A DNA stretch of 64,000 nt, taken from contig JAGFNJ010000012.1 in NCBI GenBank assembly GCA_017592775.1, forward strand, positions 1 through 64,000, written 5' to 3'. Of the stretch, positions 44,890 through 54,462 are shown in pieces; the first letter of the stretch is position 1; every line of letters starts with the position of its first letter. The position numbers were made by a program, and so were the translations under genes. The notes below the pieces were generated by a model that had not been told where the DNA came from, did not search any database, and was given only the letters and a program-made list of their open reading frames with translations. This stretch comes from Candidatus Accumulibacter conexus (lineage in GTDB: Bacteria; Pseudomonadota; Gammaproteobacteria; Burkholderiales; Rhodocyclaceae).

Positions 44890-45807
44890 ATGACTACTCG
44901 TCCCGCGATGAACATCAGCGCCGTCGAGCGCGACACCGGTCTCGGCAAGGACACCCTGCGTGTCTGGGAGCGGCGTTACGGGTTCCCGAGCCCGGCGCGC
45001 GACGATAACGGCGAGCGCGTGTACCCTGCCGAGCAGGTCGAACGGCTGCGGCTGATGAAGCGCCTGATCGATCAGGGACACCGTCCCGGGCGGTTGTTTG
45101 CCAGGAGCGACGCGGAGCTTGCCGAACTCTGTTCTTCCCGTCGGCCGTCCGCTGTCGCCAGCGACGACCCGGCGGCGTGCCTGGTGGACCACACCATGCA
45201 ACTGATCAGGCGGCACGATGTGGCAGCGCTGCGGCAGAGCCTCAATCAGGCGATGATGCGGCTCGGCCTGCAGCGCTTCATCGTCGAGATCGTCGCGCCG
45301 ATGAATCATGCCGTTGGCGAGGCGTGGATGAACGGCGAGTTCGAGGTTTTCGAGGAACACCTTTATACCGAACAGATCAAGGCGCTGCTGCGGCAGGTGA
45401 TCGGCAACCTGCCGGCGGGCAGCGGGCGACCGCGCGTCCTGCTGACCACCGTTCCCGAAGAACTGCACGTCCTCGGCCTGCTGATGGTCGAGGTACTGCT
45501 CACGCTCGATGGTGCAAGCTGCATCTCGCTCGGGACGCAGACTCCGGTCTTCGACATCGAACGGGCTGCGACGGCGCACCAGGCCGACATCGTCGCGCTG
45601 TCCTTTTCCGCCGCTTTTCCTGGCCGGCAGCTTGCCGGTGTCAGCAGCCAGTTGCGGCAGTTGTTGCCGGCGTCGATCGATCTGTGGCTGGGAGGCAGCG
45701 GCGTTCAGCGCCTGCCAGCGCAGACCGGTGTCGTCCTCCTGTCGTCGCTGCAAGAAGTGGTCGACGCGCTCGCCGGCTGGCGCAGCGAGCGGGCCGCGAG
45801 CAACTGA
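44890..45807 (+). CDS. MerR-family regulator with B12-binding domain (CarH/LitR-like)
   Basis: A 305-residue transcription regulator. The N-terminal winged helix (MNISAVERDTGLGKDTLRVWERRYGFPSPAR, about 7-37) is MerR type. The C-terminal part has the B12-binding organisation of CarH-like proteins: a four-helix cap (WMNGEFEVFEEHLYTE) and a Rossmann-like domain with EELHVLGLLM, matching the ExHxxG variant of the DxHxxG cobalamin motif. In such proteins adenosylcobalamin and light or B12 supply control DNA binding. An ATG at 44908 would also work. The B12 enzyme IcmF lies 3 kb downstream. Confidence 0.83.
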   Translation: MTTRPAMNISAVERDTGLGKDTLRVWERRYGFPSPARDDNGERVYPAEQVERLRLMKRLIDQGHRPGRLFARSDAELAELCSSRRPSAVASDDPAACLVDHTMQLIRRHDVAALRQSLNQAMMRLGLQRFIVEIVAPMNHAVGEAWMNGEFEVFEEHLYTEQIKALLRQVIGNLPAGSGRPRVLLTTVPEELHVLGLLMVEVLLTLDGASCISLGTQTPVFDIERAATAHQADIVALSFSAAFPGRQLAGVSSQLRQLLPASIDLWLGGSGVQRLPAQTGVVLLSSLQEVVDALAGWRSERAASN

Positions 45808-46192
45808 ACAGGTGACGTTGCCCGCGGGGTCACCGCCCGGCGCTGCTGCGCGGCTGATCGTTCGCGGGGCATGACAACTGTCACGGCAGATGCGCGTACC
45901 GCTGCGGCAAGGCGCGCCATCCGGCAACTCCGCGTCCACGTCTGCAGCCGCAATCCTTCGGGACAGCGCGTCGCCCGCGCGCCGAATGTAAAAACATCGT
46001 GCATTTTTGTTGTGACGGTCCTCCCAGGGCATAGGATATGCGTCCTGGCGACCGTCGTCTTGCGGCTCGCGGCACGTTGACTGCCCTCACGGGCGTGCCG
46101 TAGAGGAGAGCCGCGTCCGTAGCGGCACCGGCCGGCGATGGCGGTCGATGGCAAGCGACAGGTGCCTTGCTTCTTGCGGACGGGGGTGGGAG
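45808..46192. other. Intergenic region before the FeeM-PilZ gene
   Basis: The 385-nt region contains a plausible promoter at 46010-46037 and an AT-rich patch near 45986-46012 (GTAAAAACATCGTGCATTTT). No gene recognised. Confidence 0.45.
46010..46037 (+). promoter_or_regulatory. Candidate promoter for the FeeM-PilZ gene
   Basis: TTGTGA (46010-46015), 16-nt spacer, TAGGAT (46032-46037), about 155 nt before the start codon. The leader would be long. Confidence 0.4.
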
Positions 46193-47503
46193 ATGGTCAA
46201 TCGAATGGACTTACCGGCAACCAGGCTGCTGCGCCGGACGATGCGCAGCGCGTTCAACGCTCTGCCGCGCGATGGCCGGCTGGCCGTCTATCGCAACTTC
46301 GTCGATTGCGACCCGGCGCCGAGCGACCGGCTGGTGCTCAAGATCGCCGAAACGCGTGAGGAACTCGAGGCCTGCTTCCGCCTGCTGCACGATGCGTATG
46401 TCAGCAGCGGACTGATGCAGCCGCAACCTTCCGGCATGCGTGTGACCATCTATCATGCCTTGCCGACGACGACGACGCTCTGCGCGAAGTATGACGGAGA
46501 GGTGGTGGGTACCCTGTCGCTGATCAGGGAAAGCGTGCTGGGCTTTCCGCTGCAGCGAATCTTCGACCTCAACGCGCTGCGCGAGAAGAGGGGCAACCTC
46601 GCCGAGGTATCGGCGCTGGCGATCGCCCGCCGCTTCCGGCAGACGGGAGGCAGTATCCTGTTCCCGTTGATGAAGTTCATGTACGAGTACTGTACGACCT
46701 TCTTCGATACCCGGCATCTCGTGATCGCGGTCAATCCCGACCACATCGAAATGTACGAGTCGCTACTGTTCTTTCAGCGGCTGAGCCAGAACGTCGTCGA
46801 GAACTACGACTTCGTCAATGGTGCCCCGGCGGTCGGCGCCACCCTCGACCTCGGCACGGCGCCCGAGATCTTTCGCGAGCATTACGGATCGAAACCGCCG
46901 AAGCGCAACCTGCATGCCTTTTTCACCGAAATCCGGCTGCCCAACATCCAGCTTCCGGCACGGCGTTTCTACACCACCAACGACCCGGTGCTGACGCCGG
47001 AACTGCTGGACTACTTCTTCAACGTGCGCACGCCGGTCTTCAAGCTGTTGAGCGAGCGCAAGAAGGAACTGCTGCACGCGATCTACGACCTGCCCGCCTA
47101 CCGTGCCGTTCTGCCGCCGATCGCGCGCGCGGCAGCCGATGGCGGCGAGCGCCGGCGGCATCGGCGTTTCTCCGTCCGCTGCCCGGCCGAGTTGTCGCTG
47201 CGCCGCGGGGCCGGCGACGCGAGCCGGGTCAGCCTCGAGATCGTCCAGCTCTCGCGCTACGGATTCCAGGCGCATGCGCCGATCGCGGTCCCGATCGATG
47301 TTTGGGGCGAAGTGACCGTCCAGCTCGGGCCGGCTGAAGTGTCGCGCATCCAGGTGGCTGCCTCACGGGACTCGGGAACGGGATTCTACGGCTTTCGTCT
47401 CGGCGAGCCCGACCTCGTCTGGCGCAAGTTCGTCACCGCGCTGTACGGCAGCAGCACGCAGGCCGACCTGCAGAACGCGACCGCTTTCCTCAACGACCGC
47501 TAG
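46193..47503 (+). CDS. FeeM-like N-acyltransferase domain fused to a PilZ domain
   Basis: A 436-residue cytoplasmic fusion. The N-terminal half resembles FeeM (GNAT-fold N-acyl amino acid synthases): LVLKIAETREELEACFRLLHDAYVSSGLM, VVGTLSLI, NLAEVSALAIARRFRQTGGSILFPLMKFMYEYC and HLVIAVNPDHIEMYESLLFF. The C-terminal third is a PilZ domain with the c-di-GMP motif RRHRRFSVR and the later VQLSRYGF. This predicts synthesis of an acylated amino acid or similar lipid, controlled by c-di-GMP. The ATG at 46193 is tentative; 46205 (MDLPATR) is an alternative. Confidence 0.75.
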   Translation: MVNRMDLPATRLLRRTMRSAFNALPRDGRLAVYRNFVDCDPAPSDRLVLKIAETREELEACFRLLHDAYVSSGLMQPQPSGMRVTIYHALPTTTTLCAKYDGEVVGTLSLIRESVLGFPLQRIFDLNALREKRGNLAEVSALAIARRFRQTGGSILFPLMKFMYEYCTTFFDTRHLVIAVNPDHIEMYESLLFFQRLSQNVVENYDFVNGAPAVGATLDLGTAPEIFREHYGSKPPKRNLHAFFTEIRLPNIQLPARRFYTTNDPVLTPELLDYFFNVRTPVFKLLSERKKELLHAIYDLPAYRAVLPPIARAAADGGERRRHRRFSVRCPAELSLRRGAGDASRVSLEIVQLSRYGFQAHAPIAVPIDVWGEVTVQLGPAEVSRIQVAASRDSGTGFYGFRLGEPDLVWRKFVTALYGSSTQADLQNATAFLNDR

Positions 47504-47545
47504 CGCCGGCTTCTTGCGGCAGCGCCGGGCGACCGCCGGCCGACG

Positions 47546-48655
47546 TCATTGCGTCGCTGCCGCCGCGGCGCGCCGTCGGTCAGCCGCGTCGCCAGCGGCC
47601 AGCAATCGGCGGCGGTACTGCGCCGGCGCGACACCGGTCCAGCGCAGGAAGGCGCGATAGAAAGCCGCCGTGTCGGCAAAGCCGAGTTCGGCGGCGAGCT
47701 GCGCCAGGCCCTGGCGGCTTTTCGCCAGGCGGTCGATCGCCAAGTCGCGCCGCAGCGCATCCTTGATCGCCTGGAAGCTCGACCCCTCTTCCTGCAGCCG
47801 GCGGTGCAGCGTCCGCGGCGACAGGTGCAGCGAACGAGCGACGGTGGCCAGCGAAGCGGAATGTGGCAGCGCGTCGCGCAGCGCATTGCGGACGCGCAGG
47901 ACCATCTCCCGGTCACGGCGGTAGAGTGTCGTCAACTTGCCCGGCGCGCCGTCGAGAAAGGCAAGCAGCGCAGCTTCATCGCGGCGGATTGGCAGGTCGA
48001 GCAGGTTGGCGGCAAAGCCGGCGGCGAGTTCAGTGGCGTCGAAGCTCGACTGTGCGGTATAGATCAGCGCGTAGTCGGCTGCGTGCTGCGGCCGCGGATA
48101 GGGGAAGGCGACCGAATCGAAGACGATGCTGCGGCCGACGAGCCAGGAGAACAGGCCATGCAGCAGGCGCAACAGCCACTCGAAGGCGAAAACCCGGCCG
48201 ATGGCCAGCGGTCGGGTTTCGCCGATGCGCAGGCAGGCCTGGTCGTCGCGGCAATCGAGGCGAACGGCGAGATCGGGCAGCACCAGACGCAGGAAACGGG
48301 CACTGCGGTCGATCGCCGCCGCCAGTGTCGGTGCGGTGATGACGCTGCGGCAGAGGAACTCGAAAGTGCCGATCCGGATCGGCTGTGAGAACAGAGCAAA
48401 ACCCTCGTCATCGAGTTCGCGGTTGACCAGGTTGTACAGCGCGGCGTACCGTTCGATGGGCACGCGCGCTTCCGGGTCGTCCAGCATCTGGCTCGGGATA
48501 TGGGCCTGCTCGAGCAGCGGCGCCGTATCGCGGCCGGCGTACACGAGACCGGCGAGCATGCCCCGCACGAAGGCGATCGCCACGGTCGCGCGCGCCGGTC
48601 CGGCGGCAGCCGCGCTGCGGCGGCCGGGTTTGGCGGTCTTCTCAGGGTATGGCAT
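47546..48655 (-). CDS. AraC-family transcriptional regulator
   Basis: A 369-residue regulator. The C-terminal 100 residues are the double helix-turn-helix: SLATVARSLHLSPRTLHRRLQEEGSSFQAIKDALRRDLA and AQLAAELGFADTAAFYRAFLRWTGVAPAQYRRR. The N-terminal 240 residues resemble the ligand-binding domain of the OruR/arabinose-binding group. The ATG at 48655 has GGGAAG 5 nt upstream; a start at 48694 adds 13 residues. The gene is divergent from icmF, with a 168-nt promoter region between them, so it may control the mutase. Confidence 0.87.
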   Translation of the reverse strand: MPYPEKTAKPGRRSAAAAGPARATVAIAFVRGMLAGLVYAGRDTAPLLEQAHIPSQMLDDPEARVPIERYAALYNLVNRELDDEGFALFSQPIRIGTFEFLCRSVITAPTLAAAIDRSARFLRLVLPDLAVRLDCRDDQACLRIGETRPLAIGRVFAFEWLLRLLHGLFSWLVGRSIVFDSVAFPYPRPQHAADYALIYTAQSSFDATELAAGFAANLLDLPIRRDEAALLAFLDGAPGKLTTLYRRDREMVLRVRNALRDALPHSASLATVARSLHLSPRTLHRRLQEEGSSFQAIKDALRRDLAIDRLAKSRQGLAQLAAELGFADTAAFYRAFLRWTGVAPAQYRRRLLAAGDAADRRRAAAAATQ

Positions 48656-48677
48656 TGGCTTCCCGCAAGGCTGTGTA

Positions 48678-48683
48678 TTGACA
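48678..48683 (+). promoter_or_regulatory. TTGACA -35 box before icmF
   Basis: A perfect TTGACA lies about 140 nt before icmF. The -10 box is poorly defined (candidates AAGATT at 48701 or TTTACA at 48705). Two GTTGGC direct repeats (48695-48700 and 48713-48718) lie next to it and could be sites for the divergent AraC regulator. Confidence 0.35.
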
Positions 48684-48823
48684 GGATATTTCAAGTTGGC
48701 AAGATTTACATTGTTGGCGGCATCTTGGGTAATGGCTTTCCCGGCGTCAACTTCCTACCATGTGGGTCCCTGTACGGCAGCCGCTGACCTCTGCCATTCC
48801 GATCATCCTGGAGCGCGAACGAC

Positions 48824-51800
48824 ATGACCGATCTTTCCATTGCCAAGAAGCTTCTACCCTACAAGCCCAAGCACAAGGTGCGTTTCGTCACCGCCGCTTC
48901 GCTGTTCGACGGGCACGATGCATCGATCAACATCATGCGCCGCATCCTGCAGTCGACCGGCGCCGAGGTGATCCACCTCGGCCACAACCGTTCGGTACAG
49001 GAGATCGTCAACGCGGCGCTGCAGGAAGATGTGCAGGGAATCGCCATCACCTCCTACCAGGGCGGCCACGTCGAGTTCTTCAAGTACATGATCGACCTGT
49101 TGCGGGCGGGCGGCGGCGAGAACATCAAGGTCTTCGGCGGCGGCGGCGGCGTCATCGTGCCGAGCGAGATCGAGGAACTGCACGCCTATGGCGTGACGCG
49201 CGTCTATTCGCCCGAGGACGGCCAGGCCCTGGGTCTGCAGGGAATGATCAACGAGGTCGTCGCGAAATCCGACAACGACCTGTCGTCGCTGGCACCGCAG
49301 GACACCGACGCCGTCCTCGCTGCCCTGAAGAGCGGCAGCCGGCGGCAACTGGCACAGATCATCACGGCGCTCGAGAACGGTGCCTATCCGGAGGCGTTGC
49401 GCAAGAAGCTGCTGCATGCCGCTGCCGGGCTCAAGGTGCCGGCGCTCGGCATCACCGGCACCGGTGGCGCCGGCAAGTCGTCACTGACCGACGAGCTGGT
49501 GCGGCGCTTCCGGCTCGATCAGGGCGACGGTATCAAGCTGGCGATCATCTCCATCGACCCGTCGCGCAAGCGTACGGGTGGGGCACTGCTGGGTGACCGC
49601 ATCCGGATGAACGCCATCGAGCATCCGCACATCTTCATGCGCTCGCTGGCGACACGCGACACCGGGTCGGAACTCTCCGCCGCGCTGCCGGAAGTGGTCG
49701 CAGCCTGCAAGCTGGCGGGCTTCGACCTGGTCATCGTCGAAACCTCGGGGATCGGCCAGGGCAACGCCGCCATCGTGCCACTGGTCGACGTCTCGCTGTA
49801 TGTCATGACCCCCGAGTTCGGCGCCGCATCGCAGCTCGAGAAGATCGACATGCTCGATTTCGCCGATTTCGTGGCGATCAACAAGTTTGACCGCAAGGGT
49901 GCCGACGATGCGCTGCGCGACGTCCGCAAGCAGTATCAGCGCAACCACGAGGCCTTCAGCCAGAGTCCCGACGAGATGCCGGTGTTCGGCACCATGGCCG
50001 CGCGCTTCAACGACGACGGCGTCACCGCGCTGTACCAGGCGATCGTTCCCAAGCTGCACGGCTGCGGGCTGAAGCTGAAGAAGGGCCGGCTGCCGCTGGT
50101 GGGCGTGCGGCAGTCGTCGAACCAGCGTGCCATCGTGCCGCCGCAACGGGTCCGTTACCTTGCCGAGATCGCCGACACGGTCCGTGCCTACCACGCGCAC
50201 ACCGCCGAACAAGCCGAGATCGCACGCCAGCGGCAGTCGCTGCGGACCGCCGAGGCACTGTTCGAAAGCTGCGGCAAGCCGGCAGCGGATTTCGCCGAGT
50301 TGATCGCCTGGAAGGATGCGCAGCTCGACCCGCGCTCGCGCAAGCTGCTCGACATGTGGCCGAAGACGGTCGAACTCTACGCGCAGGACGAGTACGTGGT
50401 GAAGATCCGCGACCGCGAGATCCGCACCCGCCTCACCGGCACCTCGCTCTCCGGGTCGCGCATCCGCAAGGTCGCGCTGCCGACCTACAAGGATGAGGGC
50501 GAAGTGCTGCGCTTTCTGCTGCGCGAGAACGTCCCGGGTTCCTTCCCCTTCACCGCCGGCGTCTTCGCCTTCAAGCGCGAAAACGAGGATCCGACGCGGA
50601 TGTTTGCCGGCGAAGGCGACGCCTTCCGCACCAATCGGCGTTTCAAGCGGGTCTCCGAGGGAATGCCCGCCAAGCGCCTGTCGACTGCATTCGACTCGGT
50701 CACCCTCTATGGCTGCGACCCCGACGCACGCCCGGACATCTACGGCAAGGTCGGCAACTCCGGCGTTTCGATCGCGACTCTCGACGACATGAAGGTCCTC
50801 TTCGACGGTTTCGAACTCTGCGCACCGACGACCTCGGTATCGCTGACGATCAATGGCCCGGCGCCGATCATCCTGTCGATGTTCTTCAACACCGCGATCG
50901 ACCAGCAGGTCGACAAGTTCCGCGTCGACAACGGCCGCGACCCGACCGAGGACGAGATCGCCAAGATTCGCGTCTGGGTGCTGGCCAACGTCCGCGGCAC
51001 GGTGCAGGCGGACATCCTGAAGGAGGACCAGGGACAGAACACCTGCATCTTCTCGACCGAGTTCGCGCTGAAGATGATGGGTGACATCCAGGAGTTCTTC
51101 GTCCACAACCAGATCGGCAACTTCTACTCGGTATCGATCTCCGGCTACCACATCGCCGAAGCCGGCGCGAACCCGATCTCGCAACTGGCCTTCACGCTCG
51201 CCAACGGCTTCACCTACGTCGAAACCTATCTCGCGCGCGGCATGCACATCGACGACTTCGCGCCCAACCTGTCGTTCTTCTTCAGCAACGGCATGGATCC
51301 CGAATACTCGGTGATCGGGCGCGTCGCCCGCCGCATCTGGGCGGTGGCGATGAAGAACAGGTACGGCGGCAACGAGCGCAGCCAGAAGCTGAAGTACCAC
51401 ATCCAGACATCCGGCCGCTCGCTGCATGCGCAGGAGATGGCGTTCAACGACATCCGCACGACGCTGCAGGCGCTGATCGCCATCTACGACAACTGCAACT
51501 CGCTGCACACCAACGCCTACGACGAGGCGATCACGACCCCGACCGAGGAATCGGTCCGCCGGGCGATGGCGATCCAGTTGATCATCAACCGCGAGTGGGG
51601 CCTGGCGATGAACGAAAACCCGAACCAGGGATCGTTCATCATCGACGAGCTGACCGATCTCGTCGAAGAGGCCGTGTTGCGCGAGTTCGAGGCGATCGCT
51701 TCACGCGGCGGGGTCCTCGGCGCCATGGAAACCGGTTACCAGCGCGGCAAGATCCAGGAGGAATCGCTCTACTACGAGCACAAGAAGCACGATGGCTCGT

Positions 51801-52090
51801 TCCCGATCGTCGGCGTCAACACCTTCCGCAACCCGCATGGGGATGCCCAGATCGAGATCGAACTGGCGCGCTCGACGGAGGAGGAGAAGCAGTCGCAATT
51901 GCAGCGCCTGCAGGCCTTCCAGGGTTGCAATGCCGCCGCCGCCGCCGCCATGCTCGAGCGCCTGCAGCGCGTCGTCATCGACAACGGCAACGTCTTCGCG
52001 GTGCTGATGGACGCTGTTCGCGTCTGCTCGCTGGGTCAGATCACCAACGCACTCTACGAGGTCGGCGGTCAGTACCGCCGCAGCATGTAG
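48824..52090 (+). CDS. icmF: Fused isobutyryl-CoA mutase IcmF
   Basis: A 1088-residue adenosylcobalamin enzyme that interconverts isobutyryl-CoA and n-butyryl-CoA. It has the IcmF order: B12 domain (DGHDASIN around His31), GTPase chaperone domain (GTGGAGKSS, 212-220; [16 protein letters not shown]) and the large mutase barrel. In the barrel, a Phe (TAGVFAF) replaces Tyr89 and a Gln ([10 protein letters not shown]) replaces Arg207 of methylmalonyl-CoA mutase, the pair that marks isobutyryl-CoA specificity. The family also shows some isovaleryl-CoA activity. A 12-bp hairpin follows. Divergent from an AraC regulator. Confidence 0.93.
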   Translation: MTDLSIAKKLLPYKPKHKVRFVTAASLFDGHDASINIMRRILQSTGAEVIHLGHNRSVQEIVNAALQEDVQGIAITSYQGGHVEFFKYMIDLLRAGGGENIKVFGGGGGVIVPSEIEELHAYGVTRVYSPEDGQALGLQGMINEVVAKSDNDLSSLAPQDTDAVLAALKSGSRRQLAQIITALENGAYPEALRKKLLHAAAGLKVPALGITGTGGAGKSSLTDELVRRFRLDQGDGIKLAIISIDPSRKRTGGALLGDRIRMNAIEHPHIFMRSLATRDTGSELSAALPEVVAACKLAGFDLVIVETSGIGQGNAAIVPLVDVSLYVMTPEFGAASQLEKIDMLDFADFVAINKFDRKGADDALRDVRKQYQRNHEAFSQSPDEMPVFGTMAARFNDDGVTALYQAIVPKLHGCGLKLKKGRLPLVGVRQSSNQRAIVPPQRVRYLAEIADTVRAYHAHTAEQAEIARQRQSLRTAEALFESCGKPAADFAELIAWKDAQLDPRSRKLLDMWPKTVELYAQDEYVVKIRDREIRTRLTGTSLSGSRIRKVALPTYKDEGEVLRFLLRENVPGSFPFTAGVFAFKRENEDPTRMFAGEGDAFRTNRRFKRVSEGMPAKRLSTAFDSVTLYGCDPDARPDIYGKVGNSGVSIATLDDMKVLFDGFELCAPTTSVSLTINGPAPIILSMFFNTAIDQQVDKFRVDNGRDPTEDEIAKIRVWVLANVRGTVQADILKEDQGQNTCIFSTEFALKMMGDIQEFFVHNQIGNFYSVSISGYHIAEAGANPISQLAFTLANGFTYVETYLARGMHIDDFAPNLSFFFSNGMDPEYSVIGRVARRIWAVAMKNRYGGNERSQKLKYHIQTSGRSLHAQEMAFNDIRTTLQALIAIYDNCNSLHTNAYDEAITTPTEESVRRAMAIQLIINREWGLAMNENPNQGSFIIDELTDLVEEAVLREFEAIASRGGVLGAMETGYQRGKIQEESLYYEHKKHDGSFPIVGVNTFRNPHGDAQIEIELARSTEEEKQSQLQRLQAFQGCNAAAAAAMLERLQRVVIDNGNVFAVLMDAVRVCSLGQITNALYEVGGQYRRSM

Positions 52091-52099
52091 CAACTGCCG

Positions 52100-52125
52100 C
52101 CGGGTCGTGCCCAGGCACGACCCGG
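52100..52125 (+). terminator. 12-bp hairpin after icmF
   Basis: CCGGGTCGTGCC (52100-52111), loop CA, GGCACGACCCGG (52114-52125), 9 nt after the icmF stop. No T tract; probably Rho-dependent or RNA-stabilising. Confidence 0.6.
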
Positions 52126-52249
52126 CCGATCAGTCCAGCGCGCCGGCTGGCCGCAAGCTTTGCCCGCTGACCTCGCTGCACGCGCCGCTGTTGCAAGTTC
52201 TTTCCGATTGGTCCAGCATGGCCGTCTGGCAGAAAACGGGGGGAGTGAC

Positions 52250-54418
52250 ATGATTGCAGCGCTGCGTCGTCTCAGTCTGATGAACCGGCTTTCGCTGACC
52301 GCGATCCTGGCCCTGCTGGCCATGCTGCTGATCGTCTGGGAGAGCCTCTGGTCCTTGCACGGCCTGCTCTACAGCGATCGCCAGGTGAAGACCCGGCACC
52401 TGGTCGAAACGGTCGTCGGCGTTCTCGAGCATTACCACGACCTGCAGAAGGCCGGCACGCTGGGCGACGAAGAGGCCCGACAACAGGCGATCAGGGCCGT
52501 CAAGCGGCTGCGCTACGAAAAGACCGAGTACTTCTGGATCAACGACCTCGGCAAGCCGGTGCCGCGCATGGTGATGCATCCGACGGTACCGGCACTCGAC
52601 GGCAAGGTGCTCGATGAAGCCCGCTTCAACAAGGCGATCTCGATGCAGGCCGGTGTCAGTGGCGACAGGCGTCCGATCGACGGCAAGAACCTGTTCGTCA
52701 GTTTCAACGAGGTGGTCGAGCTGGCAGGGGAGGGCTTCGTCGAGTACCTGTGGCCGAAACCGCTTGCCGGCGGCGGCGTCAGCAGCGAGTTGTACACCAA
52801 GCTGTCCTACGTCAGGAAGTTCGAGCCCTGGGGCTGGGTGGTCGGTTCGGGAATCTACATCGACGACGTGGACCGGATCTTCCGCGAAGAGGCGCTCCAC
52901 AGCGTGCTGTTCGCGGTTGCAGCGACGCTCGTGCTGCTGCTCGGCGGCTGGCTGGTGAGAAAGAGCATCGTCACTGAGTTTGGCGGCGAGCCGCGCGCTG
53001 CCCTCGCCGCGACGAGCCGCATTGCCGACGGCGACCTGACACACGAGATTCCCTTGCAAGCGGGCGACCGGAGCAGCGTCCTCTTCGTCCTGGCACACAT
53101 GCAGAGCAGTCTGCGCGAGATGCTGCGCGCCATCTTCGGTAACGCCAGCCGGGTGCAGGCGAGCATCGAACGCCTTTCGGCGGAGTCAAACCAGATCAAC
53201 CTGGCGACGCAGGTACAGGCCAGCGCCGTCACTGAAACGCGGGCGGCGATCAGCGACGTCTCGGCGAGTGTCGATGTCGTCAACGGTCTGGTGCGGGCCA
53301 CCGAAGATGGCGCGCATGAAGTTGCCCGCCGCGCCCACGACGGTGCCGACGTCGCGGCGCGGGTGGCGCGCGAGATGCAGGCGATTGCCGACACCGTTGC
53401 CGTTTCGTCCGAGCAGGTTTCGCGGCTGGTGGCGAGCACCGGCGAAATCGGCCAGATGGCCCGGGTCATCAAGGAAATCGCCGATCAGACCAATCTGCTG
53501 GCGCTGAACGCCGCCATCGAGGCGGCTCGTGCTGGCGAGCAGGGACGCGGTTTTGCCGTCGTTGCCGATGAGGTGCGCAAGCTTGCCGAGCGCACGAGCA
53601 AGGCGACGACGGAGATCGGCGGTGTCCTGCAGGGTATTCGCGCCGACACGGAAAGCGCCGTCACCGGCATGCACGCGGCGGCACCAGTGATCGCCAGCGG
53701 CGTCGAGCAGGCCAATTCTGCCGCCGAAACCCTGCACGCCATCGAGCAGCAGGCGCAGGACACGTTGCAGAAGATGCAGGCGCTGTCGCAGGCGACGCGG
53801 GCGCAGACGCAGCGGATCGAGGACATCGTCGGCAATGTCGACGCGGTGATGAAAGCTTCCGGCCAGACCGAGAGCGTGATCAGGCAGTCGTTGCAGTCTG
53901 CGGCCGATCTCGAGCAGGCGTCGAGCGAGATGTTCACGATGGTGCAGCGCTTCCGCATCGGCGACATGCCCGGTGGCAGTTCGCCGGCGGCTCGCAGTGG
54001 CGAGGCGGCGGTGAAGCCGCTGATGGAATGGTCGAGCGCGCTGGCCGTCGGCCACGCCGAGATCGACCGCCAGCATCAGGTGCTGATCGGCATCGCCAAC
54101 CGGCTGAACGCCGCGATGCGCTCCGGTGCCGGGCGCCCCGCCTGTGGCGCGATCCTCGACGAACTGGTGAACTACACCGTGAACCACTTTGCCTTCGAGC
54201 AGAAACTCATGGAACAACATCAGTATGGCGATCGCGACGCGCACCTGGCGGCGCACCGCAAGCTGATCGAGGAGGTTTCACGTTTCAAGCGCGAGTACGA
54301 CGCCGGCGGTACGATCTCGGTCGAGCTGATGGGTTTCATCCGCGACTGGCTGGTGAACCATTTCCTCAAGGTCGACCGCGCCCTCGCCCGTGATCTCGCG
54401 AGCCGCGGGCTGGCCTGA
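52250..54418 (+). CDS. Methyl-accepting chemotaxis protein with C-terminal hemerythrin domain
   Basis: A 722-residue chemoreceptor fusion. A membrane helix (about 14-32) is followed by a periplasmic single-Cache domain ([21 protein letters not shown] is its signature), a second helix near 222-240, HAMP, and the signalling hairpin with [21 protein letters not shown]. After a Ser/Ala linker the last 130 residues are a hemerythrin with the ligand clusters DRQH, NHFAFEQ, HLAAH and NHFLKVD. It may sense oxygen or redox state from inside the cell. ATG 52250 follows GGGGGGAG. Isolated from che genes. Confidence 0.93.
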   Translation: MIAALRRLSLMNRLSLTAILALLAMLLIVWESLWSLHGLLYSDRQVKTRHLVETVVGVLEHYHDLQKAGTLGDEEARQQAIRAVKRLRYEKTEYFWINDLGKPVPRMVMHPTVPALDGKVLDEARFNKAISMQAGVSGDRRPIDGKNLFVSFNEVVELAGEGFVEYLWPKPLAGGGVSSELYTKLSYVRKFEPWGWVVGSGIYIDDVDRIFREEALHSVLFAVAATLVLLLGGWLVRKSIVTEFGGEPRAALAATSRIADGDLTHEIPLQAGDRSSVLFVLAHMQSSLREMLRAIFGNASRVQASIERLSAESNQINLATQVQASAVTETRAAISDVSASVDVVNGLVRATEDGAHEVARRAHDGADVAARVAREMQAIADTVAVSSEQVSRLVASTGEIGQMARVIKEIADQTNLLALNAAIEAARAGEQGRGFAVVADEVRKLAERTSKATTEIGGVLQGIRADTESAVTGMHAAAPVIASGVEQANSAAETLHAIEQQAQDTLQKMQALSQATRAQTQRIEDIVGNVDAVMKASGQTESVIRQSLQSAADLEQASSEMFTMVQRFRIGDMPGGSSPAARSGEAAVKPLMEWSSALAVGHAEIDRQHQVLIGIANRLNAAMRSGAGRPACGAILDELVNYTVNHFAFEQKLMEQHQYGDRDAHLAAHRKLIEEVSRFKREYDAGGTISVELMGFIRDWLVNHFLKVDRALARDLASRGLA

Positions 54419-54462
54419 GTGCCGTCCGCTCGGCGGCCGCCAAACGTCGAGCGGAGCGGCCG

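Noticed and set aside
52140..52160. A sigma-54-like element (TGGCC...TTTGC) before the hemerythrin chemoreceptor
   Set aside because: GG and GC are separated by 11 nt rather than 10 and TGGCAC is not matched.
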